Assembly (NCBI GenBank): GCA_963210315.1
Contig: OY723265.1
Coordinates: 124,001 to 188,000 of the forward strand
Source of the DNA: Rhynchopus euleeides
Taxonomy: Eukaryota; Euglenozoa; Diplonemea; Diplonemida; Diplonemidae
Length of the DNA stretch: 64,000 nt
Direction of reading: 5' to 3'
Shown here: positions 53,115 through 60,653 of the stretch, one piece after another
Layout of the letters: every line of letters begins with the position of its first letter
Position numbering within the stretch: position 1 is the first letter of the stretch
Program-made: the position numbers and the translations under genes
Notes under the pieces: generated by a model
What the model was told of the DNA's origin: nothing
Seen by the model: only the letters and a program-made list of their open reading frames with translations
Databases searched by the model: none

Positions 53115-55042
53115 TTACGTGGTGCTGCGTGTTGGTATATGTGCTGGCTCGAGGCGGATTGCCCGTTCGGCTCGTGTTCCGCGCGTGTAGGTGTCAGCCC
53201 GCTGCTCGTCGGTTGGCACCCACTGGGGGTTGAGCCGCAGTCGCTTCGTCCGTGCCACGAGGAATATGCGCTGCAGTAGCAGGTTGCCTCTGTGGTTCGC
53301 GCAGTGCCCTCGCCGCATGCAAAATACTAGGGGGAGGTTGTCGATGTTGCACGTCACAGCAATGTCCTGTGAGTTGATGATGCGTAGCCCTTGCCACACG
53401 GCGAAGGCCTCCTTCAGGAAGATGTGCGCATCCCGATCTGCCCCGGTGAACACCCCTTGTGTGACCGTCTCCTCTCCCAGTTCGAGTATCGCCGCCCACT
53501 CCGTCGATGACGCGTCGGACCACAGCGTTGCCCGCGATGTTGGGTCTGCCTGGTGGTGCCAATTGTTATCGCGCATGAACTCCATCCGTGCTGCTGTCTC
53601 CCGGATCACTGAGTTCGGCACTCGTGTGTTGACATCCCACGCCGCGTTGTTGTCGTGCGCCCGGCGTCCTAGGCGCCGGACGAAAGAGAGGATTGCGGGA
53701 GCGAAACACAGTGGCGCGCGCATGACGTATGACTGCCAGACGATGGATCCGAAGATGCGGAAGGCCCTCCGCGGCGTTGTTGTTCCCTCCAACGTCTCCG
53801 CCAGCTCCTCCCGCTGTGCCACCTTCGCCACCCATGCAGGGTCCATGCGGAATCTGTGCTCCACCAGGTCAAACTGGATCCCGAACGTGCAGAAACGTTG
53901 CGTCGGCATCCCGTGGTCGGCATCGTCGAGGTTCAGGGTCGCGTTGACGTAGTCGCACCTTTCGCGGAAGACCCTGTACTTCGCCTGCACCTCGTCCAGT
54001 GTCTCGGCTGTGACCACAAAATTGTCTATCCAGACGATGCCGTCTCTTGGAGGGAGGAGCACCCTCGCACTCCGGTTGGCAATTGCTGGTGAGTGTGACC
54101 ACCCCATGCACATCACCGACAGAAACGCTGGCACAAATTCGTCCCGCTTGTCCCCGAAGCGGATTCCGAAGTAGCGCTGGATCTCCTCCTCCACCGGAAA
54201 CTGGTAGAACCAGCTCCTCGCGTCAGCGAGCACAACCCAAGTTGACTCAGCGATGCGGCGCGTCACCTCCAGGATGTCGTCCAATCTCATGTCTGGCGGT
54301 CGCGCCATGTACGAGTTCAGAGTACGTGCGTCGACGATGAAGCGTGTCCCCCCTGACTTCTTCGGCACGGTAAAGGCTGGTAAGGTGAGTATCGCATGAG
54401 TACAGGCTATAGCGATAACGCCGTAGGCGATGAGGTCGTCGACATGTTTCAATGTATGGCGTGATATCATCCTCCACTTGTTCCTGAAGTGGTCGCGTGC
54501 TCCGGGGAGCAACGCATTTCTGAAGGCTTCGGGGTCTGTAATGAGGTCCAACACGTCTCGCAGTTCCTCGTTGGAGTCCAGCTCGCGGAGTCGCGCCAGG
54601 TTGAGGCGCGTGTCGCAGATCGGAGCAAGGCGGTCGTCTTCAGATGGGTCTTGCCTTTCATGGGCAGGTCGCACGATATGTCCTTTGTGGTGCACGCCGA
54701 CACTCTCCCCGTAGAGATCGGCGTCTATGCCCGGTCCGTGTTCTGAGTCGGTGTCCGCCGTGTCGTCGGAGCTGTCGTTTTCTTCAGGAGGTTGGTATAC
54801 TTGGATGGAGAGCTGAGGCCTGTGGTATGTCTTTGGGCGCTCTCTCGGCTGTGCGGCTGGATCCCCTGCGCGTGTCGGGTCATCGTTGTGAGTCGGCCCG
54901 GGCCCCGCGCCGGTACCGTCCTTTCCTCCACCGACCCCTGCTGCGCCGCCCCCTGTCGGGTAGTCATACCGTCGTAGTTCACGTGTGATGTCTCGCCTCC
55001 TTTTGTACGGGAAATGTGTGCTAAACTCTGGTCCCCTGTGTC
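53115..55042 (-). CDS. Reverse transcriptase-RNase H of the retroelement
   Basis: The frame is open from 56057 to a TAA at 53115, but its upstream third overlaps the recombinase gene in another frame and looks non-coding, so the real part is taken from the end of the recombinase. There is no early ATG, and the frame is -1 relative to the recombinase, so frameshifting is likely. RT motifs: LPAFTVPKKSGGTRFIVDAR, then LADARSWFYQFPV (motif A Asp), MGWSHSPAIANR (motif B) and VWIDNFVV (motif C, with Asn for the second Asp of YxDD). RNase H follows: LWSDASSTEW, KEAFAVWQGL, CNIDNLPLVF and DEQRADTYTRG, giving the D-E-D-D set. Not related to LTR-element RTs with integrase; no integrase domain is present. 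Confidence 0.85.
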
Positions 55043-55921
55043 TCACGCGTTCTTGGCCAGCTCTTTGGACAGTGCCGCTGTGTCTGCCACACGCTGTGTC
55101 GTTGCTGCTGGTATGTATCGAAACACCGCGTCGGGGGTCGCATGTCGCGACAGCATCATCAGCTTCTCGACTGGCACCCCGTTGCGTGCCAGATGGTGGA
55201 GGGCCCCCCTCCGGAGGGAGTGCGGCGTCAATCGGGCATCCACCCTTTTCACCGCCGCCGCGATGCATCGGTATGTCACGCTCGGGGGAAACAGGCTCCC
55301 TTCTGTCTTTAGCTCTTTCATACGGCTCCGCAGGATCTTCAGCATCTCCGGTGGCAGTGACATACCCGTTGTCTTCCCCAGCTGGAAGGGGTCCGACTTC
55401 GTGGTGGTCCACACGATGGTGATCTGGTCTGACTTTGCTTCCGTCTGGATGTCCCGCGTTGACAATCGTTGCACATCCGACGCTCTCGCCGCCCCGTGCC
55501 ACATCATTGCGACGGCCAGACGCACCAGCGGCCGCGGTTCCTGAGCCACTGCCTGTGCTGCCTGTTCTTGAGTCGCGGGGTGCGCCTGTTGTGCTGGCTT
55601 CAATGCCCCGCTGCGGCACAAGCTTCGCTTGAAGTCCCGTAGCACGTGTCCTTCCTGTTCCCACGACTCGAAGCGGCGCAGGCTCGCGATGATGTTGCCC
55701 AGGTATTGCAGCGCCGATGGGGCGGACAGTCCGTTGAGCCGCAGGTGTGTGATCCACAGGGTGATCCCCTCCTCGTGTCGTAGTGTGCGGCCCTCCCCCC
55801 TGCACCACTCCTCTCTGAACTCGCGGTACCTCTCGTAGCTCCTGCGCAGAGCCGTCCAGTACGAACTCGACAGTGCGTTCCCCAAAGCCTCCTGCGTGGC
55901 CTCCATGATGATCAGCCTCAT
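55043..55921 (-). CDS. Tyrosine recombinase of the retroelement
   Basis: 292 residues with a complete catalytic set: Arg in AARASDVQRL (146), HSLRR (His234, Arg237), His in LSRHAT (260) and the nucleophile Tyr in FRYI (269). The N-terminal 110 residues are helical, like the core-binding domain of phage-type integrases (YWTALRRSYERYREFREEW). In this class the enzyme inserts a circular DNA copy of the element and leaves no target duplication. It is in the same frame as gag and is separated from it by the gag TGA and about 45 codons. The start could also be the second Met (EATQEALG). Confidence 0.9.
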   Translation of the reverse strand: MRLIIMEATQEALGNALSSSYWTALRRSYERYREFREEWCRGEGRTLRHEEGITLWITHLRLNGLSAPSALQYLGNIIASLRRFESWEQEGHVLRDFKRSLCRSGALKPAQQAHPATQEQAAQAVAQEPRPLVRLAVAMMWHGAARASDVQRLSTRDIQTEAKSDQITIVWTTTKSDPFQLGKTTGMSLPPEMLKILRSRMKELKTEGSLFPPSVTYRCIAAAVKRVDARLTPHSLRRGALHHLARNGVPVEKLMMLSRHATPDAVFRYIPAATTQRVADTAALSKELAKNA

Positions 55922-56053
55922 CTCGCTCGACAGTGGTTGTTGCTTGATGCGGGGGCGGCCCTTGTTGGTTTGCTTCTTTTCTTTCAGGATGAACTCGTAT
56001 GGGGATGGTGTGGGCGGCGTTGGGCTGGTTCCTGGGTGGGTGGTCTGCTGGAG

Positions 56054-57040
56054 TCACTGTCCCCCGCGGGGCCCTTTCGACCCCTTTCCCACTGCCCTCT
56101 GCTCCGCCCCCTTTCCCGTCTTCCCGGTGGGGTACGGCGTGTAGCGCGGGTCAGCCCCCTGTTGCACACGCGGTGGTACCAAACGGCGCGGGTTCGCCTT
56201 CGCCTGCGCATCATTCGCCTCTCCCACCAGCCGCTGGTGCAGAGACGCCGAGAACGTGAGGGGTGGGATGTTCTTCGCCTTGTGCTCGTAGTAGGCACGT
56301 GCCACATACCCCGTGAGGCAGGCCAGAGCCGACATTTCGCACACGATGCGGTGCAGGGGCAGCAGACTGGGTTCCTCCTCCGTGTTCATCTTCATGAGCT
56401 TTAGCACGTCGTCGAAGCGCTCGAAGCATTTGCGGAGGCTGTGCATCCATTCCCCCGCATCTGTGCCCGACGCTGGCAGGCTCGCCTCCCGGAACACGCG
56501 GGACACCTCTGCCCGGATCTGCCGCCGCACCGCGCCCTTCCATATGCCAGGGCGCCACGTCGCGACCGCGTATGGCGAGAAGTCGTCCGGCAACCCCTCG
56601 TCAGCCTCCTGCAGCTGCCTCTGCAGATCGGCGATGGTCTCGGCCTGCTCCTCCACCTTCGCCTCCAGCCGAGTCATGCGCGCCTCCATGTTGAGCCCTT
56701 CACCGGCTCCCAGTTGGGGCAGCGCCCCCAGCCCGTCCTCCTCTTCAGCGGCCTCCTCCGCTGCTGCCGCGCCGCCTGCCTGCATCTTCGTCCACGCGCA
56801 CATTGGGCATACCCATCCGGCGCTGCCCATGTGGGCGACGAAGGCGTCCGCCACCGCCTTCGGGTGCAGATGCGCCCGCACACATGTCCTCGTCGTGGCT
56901 TGTCCGCAGGCGTTGCATGCGTGCGCCGTTCCGCCCTCATGGACGGTGGCGCATGTGGGGAACACGCAGTGCTGCATCGGCTCCGCTGCGGGCTCCATAG
57001 AGAGGGCCGGCACCTCGACCAAAGCCCAGTCGACGTCCAT
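56054..57040 (-). CDS. Gag-like zinc-finger/coiled-coil protein of the retroelement
   Basis: 328 residues, ATG at 57040. Residues 25-82 carry a Cys/His cluster (CVFPTC, CNACG, CVRAHLH, CPMC) like a PHD- or B-box-type zinc fold rather than a CCHC knuckle. Then an acidic Ala/Glu tract, a coiled coil (MTRLEAKVEEQAETIADLQR), and a helical domain (WKGAVRRQIRAEVSRVF, MHSLRKCFERFDDVLKL) that may be the capsid-like part. The C-terminus is basic and Gly-rich (GKTGKGAEQRAVGKG). Assigned as gag by position and architecture. Confidence 0.7.
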   Translation of the reverse strand: MDVDWALVEVPALSMEPAAEPMQHCVFPTCATVHEGGTAHACNACGQATTRTCVRAHLHPKAVADAFVAHMGSAGWVCPMCAWTKMQAGGAAAAEEAAEEEDGLGALPQLGAGEGLNMEARMTRLEAKVEEQAETIADLQRQLQEADEGLPDDFSPYAVATWRPGIWKGAVRRQIRAEVSRVFREASLPASGTDAGEWMHSLRKCFERFDDVLKLMKMNTEEEPSLLPLHRIVCEMSALACLTGYVARAYYEHKAKNIPPLTFSASLHQRLVGEANDAQAKANPRRLVPPRVQQGADPRYTPYPTGKTGKGAEQRAVGKGSKGPRGGQ

Positions 57041-57069
57041 CTTTCCTCACTACTCTGCTTGTCGTACGC

Positions 57070-57680
57070 CTCTAGCTGTCCTTCACACCCGCTGATCCTT
57101 CACCCCGCTGCTTTTGTTCACGCGCTTTGGCGCCCCTGTAAAACACACACGCTCTGCTGTCCGTCACCACCGCTGGTCCTTCAGCCCGCTGCTCCTGTAA
57201 AACACACGCGTCCCCGCTGCGTTTGTTCACGCGCTTTGGCGGTCCTGTAAAACACACGCGTCCCCGCTGCTTTTGTTCACGCGCTTTGGCGGCCCTTCAA
57301 AACACACCCGCTCTGCTGTCCTTCACCACCGCTGTTCCTTCACCCCGCTGCTCCTGTAAAACACACGCGTCCCCGCTGCTTTTGTTCACGCGCTTTGGCG
57401 GTCCTTCAAAACACACCCGCTCTGCTGTCCTTCACCACCGCTGGTCCTTCACCCCGCTGCTCCTGTAAAACACACGCGTCCCCGCTGCTTTTGTTCACGC
57501 GCTTTGGCGGCCCTTCAAAACACACCCGCTCTGCTGTCCTTCACCACCGCTGTTCCTTCACCCCGCTGCTCCTGTAAAACACACGCGTCCCCGCTGCTTT
57601 TGTTCACGCGCTTTGGCGGTCCTGTAAAACACACGCGTCCCCGCTGCTTTTGTTCACGCGCTTTGGCGGCTCCGCTCGTC
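57070..57680 (-). repeat. 109-bp tandem repeats in the retroelement leader
   Basis: The landmark GCGCTTTGGCG recurs at about 57122, 57231, 57281, 57390, 57499, 57608 and 57658, i.e. spacings of 109 and, twice, 50 bp. The 50-bp unit is a shortened 109-bp unit. It lies between A1 and the gag start, in the presumed 5' untranslated leader. Confidence 0.85.
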
Positions 57681-57720
57681 CCTTTTCGCTGCTTCTGACT
57701 CTTCTCACTAAAAATAAATG

Positions 57721-57837
57721 TGCGTTGACGCTTCCACACACACTTACAAACCCACTTGCCTGATGAAGGGGGTGGTGTGTAGAGCACGTTTGGCAGAGCT
57801 GAATGACACTTTCCGCGCGAAAGTCGTGTGCGTAAAA
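57721..57837 (-). repeat. 5' split direct repeat A1
   Basis: Matches A2 at 52857-52974: begins TGCGTTGACGCTTCCACACA and ends GTCGTGTGCGTAAAAA. More distant relatives lie near 18901, 43107 and 43757. Confidence 0.9.
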
Positions 57838-58044
57838 AATAAAGAAATAGAAAAAAACCCGAAAAGAGGTCGAGGCACCCGCTCCACTCCAGCACCATGG
57901 GGCTGAGGTTCACGGATCACACAGGTGAGGATCAGTCCTCTGTGAGGCGCTTATCCTGAAGACGAACCAGTTCCCCGGTCGGTCTCCAGAAACTCGGGCC
58001 GCGTCTGGCGCTGTATCGCCTCGGCGGGGCTGTCGTCCCTTACA

Positions 58045-58310
58045 GTCTTTTCTGTACGAGGTTTTCCACAGGCTGCACACCTGCCCCGCGGCTGTGTGGC
58101 AGTCTTCGCGGAGTGCAATGCGAAGGTCTGGCCTGACGTGGTGTGACTATTTAGACTCCGGGTGTCTCCACCCATCCTGGTCTGGGGAGCCTCGTTACCC
58201 AAGCAGTTTTCGGTCATGCCCTGGACCACGGCCGTGCTAGACTCCTGGTGCAGGCACCCGTCATGGTCCGGGGACGGCCCCCCCAGGCAGTTTAACGTCT
58301 TACCCAGGAC
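58045..58310 (-). repeat. Dispersed repeat Y, copy 2
   Basis: Reverse complement of 16168-16440 with few changes. It lies between S2 and the retroelement. Confidence 0.7.
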
Positions 58311-58828
58311 TTGGCTCCTGAAATCAATAAAAAGGGTGGTATATATCGCCCCCTTGCTGCGACGAAGACACTAAATAGTCAGGCCGCTTCAAGAGTCTTG
58401 AGGGCTTGTAATGTGTGCGTGTGTGTAATCGAGTCAGCGTGGTGGCGAGGCACACGCAAGGCGTCCCCGTCATACTGTAATGTGTCGCTGGCCGAAAGAG
58501 GGGTAGCAGATGCGGGAAAGAGGGGGGATGCTTGAAGCAGCACACTGTCTTCTCACTCAAAGGCGGCGTTCTCTCCAACTCCCACCGGGCGGCAGGTCCC
58601 TCTGCACCACACGGTGCCTGCCCCAGGCTGCTCGGTGAAGATCCCGCTTCCACAGAGGGTCGGTACTCTATTTTTGAACATGGCACTTGGAGGTCAGGGA
58701 AATGCTGTTCCTAGCCTCTTGCTCACATTTGCTTCTCTTTGGTCTTCCACCCCCACCTGCACGCCAGGTGATGCAGAATCACGTGCGTTTGCAGCAAACA
58801 TTCCCAGGAGGATTTAACGGACGACAAG

Positions 58829-58926
58829 GGGGGTCTTCGCTACGGAGTGATCGTCAGTGCATTTTGGTGCATTTCCTGTTGAATTGGCTGAAAACTGACG
58901 AAGTTTGTCGACCAGCGAAGACCCCC
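58829..58926. repeat. Hairpin repeat, copy 3
   Basis: GGGGGTCTTCGCT (58829-58841) pairs with AGCGAAGACCCCC (58914-58926). Relative to copy 1 a C-G pair has become T-A. CAAGG-AAGG directly downstream is shared with copy 1. Confidence 0.6.
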
Positions 58927-59420
58927 AAGGTAAGGTAGATAATTCGGCGCCAAACCTGGATCAGTGTGAAGACTAATGCAAACGGGGGAACAAAGAGGAG
59001 GGGAGAAAAGAACAGTTGCTGTTGTTCAAACACTGAGCAGCCCCGCAGCCTGCCGGGCGTGTGAAGTGTTCGCAAGGATCTGCACGGTGCACTCGGGTCC
59101 TGAGTTGGCGACGCCAAACTGACAATCAAATCATCAGAGCAGCTGGAGAGCGAATTGAAGGGCGCTATGATTCGCCATGGCAATTGCTTTGTGATTCTCA
59201 TCCACATCCACACCCTTAAAACACTGTCCTTTGATTCGCCATGTGGTTTGTCTTCGCATGACGATCGGGAGGCACAAATCAATTGGGGCGTTTTTCGCCG
59301 ACTGGTATGTTCTATGACGTTTGAACACCTGCCTGTTCACACGTCCTGTTGACTCGCTGCGAGACATATTGCAGGATCGGCCTTCAGGGAGTCGTGAACG
59401 TACACCAAGGCATAGCCCTC

Positions 59421-60653
59421 CTATTGCACCGCTGCGAGATTGATTTCACGATCAGCTGTCAGGGAGTCGTGGACATATTGCAAAGCAGAACCGTTCTGAC
59501 GCACCGCTGCGAGGCATATTTCACGATCGGCCTGAAGCGATTCATGGATGCATCCCAAGGCATAACCCTCCTGTTGCACCGCCGCGAGATTGATTTCACG
59601 ATCGGCCTTCAAGGAGTCGTCGACGTATTCCAAGGCAGTGCCGCTCTGTTGGACCGCGACGAGACATATTTCACGATCAGCCCGAAGCGAGTCGTGGACA
59701 TATTCCAAGGCATAGCCCACCTGCTGCACCGCTGCAAGATTGATTTCACGATCAGCCTTCAGGGAGTCGTGGACGTATTCCAAGGCACAGCCGTTCTGTT
59801 GCACCGCTGCGAGATTGATTTCACGATTGTCCCGAAGCGATTTGTGGACGCATTTCAAGGCAGCACTCTCATTTTGAACTGCTGCGAGACATATTTCAGG
59901 ATCAGCCTTCAGGGAGTCGTGGACGTATTCCAAGGCACATCCCACCTGTTGCACCGCTGCGAGACATATTTCAGGATCAGCCTTCAGGGAGTCGTGGACG
60001 TATTCCAAGGCACATCCCACCTGTTGCACCGCTGCGAGGCAGATTTCGCGGTCGGCCTGAAACGATTCATGAACGCATTCCAAGGCATTACCCTCCTGTT
60101 GCACTACTGCGAGACATATTTCACGATCGGCCTTCAAGGAGTCGTCGACGTATCTCAAGGCACGGGCCGTCTGTTGCACCGCTGCGAGATTGATTGCACG
60201 ATCAGCCTGAATCGAATCGTCGACGTATCTCAAGGCAAAGCCATCACGCTGCACTAGTGCGAGATTGATTTCATGATCGGCCTTCACCGTACTGTGTGCG
60301 GATTTGAGCCACGAACCACACCGAAGAGCGTTGACAACATCCTCCTTATGTGACACCCACAGTGGAACCTCCCAAATGTCCTTGCAACCGCTGTCCAGGT
60401 CATCCAGGTAGTGCTGGCACACTAGGTCAACATCCACTGTACACCCGTCACCGACACCTGCAACACTGCTCAGAGGCTCGTCGCCGCACAAAACCACGCC
60501 CCCCACGGACAGCTGCAGGTCAGCCACCTCCACACCAACAAAGTTGGGGAACGACTGCAATGCAAACTGCTTCACCTCATCAGGCGAGTCGTCGATCCCG
60601 ATGTCGACGGGGTGCTGGTCACCGGTCCTCCTGTCAGCCAGGAACACCAACAT
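59421..60653 (-). CDS. Ubiquitin-like domain plus DUF4116 repeat protein, premature stop
   Basis: 410 residues from the ATG at 60653, which follows a CTGCAG acceptor; the open frame upstream is probably leader. Residues 1-80 (MLVFLADRRTGDQHPVDIGI to GDGCTVDVDL) have the beta-grasp pattern of a ubiquitin-like domain. From about residue 135 come roughly eleven units of 24-25 residues of the form SLKADREICLAAVQQ-G-ALEYVHD, the DUF4116 pattern, found in many protists and giant viruses, function unknown. The frame ends at a TAG where all other units have CAG (Gln); behind it the sequence continues as a full further unit (EGYALVYVHDSLKADP) to a TGA near 59349. So the stop looks like a recent nonsense change or a readthrough site. 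The antisense frame is a shadow of the repeat. Confidence 0.8.
   Translation of the reverse strand: MLVFLADRRTGDQHPVDIGIDDSPDEVKQFALQSFPNFVGVEVADLQLSVGGVVLCGDEPLSSVAGVGDGCTVDVDLVCQHYLDDLDSGCKDIWEVPLWVSHKEDVVNALRCGSWLKSAHSTVKADHEINLALVQRDGFALRYVDDSIQADRAINLAAVQQTARALRYVDDSLKADREICLAVVQQEGNALECVHESFQADREICLAAVQQVGCALEYVHDSLKADPEICLAAVQQVGCALEYVHDSLKADPEICLAAVQNESAALKCVHKSLRDNREINLAAVQQNGCALEYVHDSLKADREINLAAVQQVGYALEYVHDSLRADREICLVAVQQSGTALEYVDDSLKADREINLAAVQQEGYALGCIHESLQADREICLAAVRQNGSALQYVHDSLTADREINLAAVQ

Larger units (their letters stand above)
52804..57837 (-). mobile_element. VIPER-like tyrosine-recombinase retrotransposon with split direct repeats
   Basis: Read on the minus strand the order is A1 (57837-57721), gag (57040-56054), tyrosine recombinase (55921-55043), RT/RNase H (to 53115), B1 (53043-52972), A2 (52974-52857), B2 (52875-52804). 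A1 and A2 are about 117 bp and B1 and B2 72 bp, each pair practically identical; A and B share a 19-bp overlap. This A-ORFs-B-A-B layout is that of PAT/Ngaro/VIPER elements, which integrate through a circular intermediate. Gene order gag-YR-RT fits what I recall of VIPER from trypanosomatids. All three gene frames are intact, so the copy may be recent. Confidence 0.85.
51566..58408. mobile_element. Direct-repeat (LTR/TRIM-like) element split by a nested retroelement
   Basis: Repeat S1+S2 (about 350 bp) stands at 51566-51916; a second S1 is at 52366-52631 and its S2 at 58321-58408, the gap being filled by 5.7 kb that includes the tyrosine-recombinase retroelement. TAATGTGTGCGTGTG directly precedes the first S1 (51551-51565) and directly follows the last S2 (58409-58423), a 15-bp target duplication. 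Without the nested DNA the element would be about 1.16 kb with a 445-bp centre and no long ORF. The nested DNA is itself bordered by TGAAA on both sides (52627-52631, 58319-58323). Confidence 0.65.
57838..59420. other. Repeat-bearing intergenic stretch
   Basis: No host gene. Contains GAGGATCAGTCCTCTGTGA (57926) shared with 25270, repeat Y copy 2 (58045-58310), S2 (58321-58408), the 15-bp repeat (58409-58423) and a hairpin repeat (58829-58926). The end near 59349-59420 still translates as one more repeat of the DUF4116 gene beyond its stop. Confidence 0.6.

Noticed and set aside
55043..56057. N-terminal third of the 980-residue retroelement frame
   Set aside because: Overlaps the tyrosine recombinase, which has all catalytic residues; the overlapping frame is Arg/Gly/Thr/Pro-rich with no motif, so it is taken as a chance opening.
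59349..60257. 302-residue plus-strand frame with regular repeats
   Set aside because: Antisense of the DUF4116 repeat array; regularity comes from the sense repeats.
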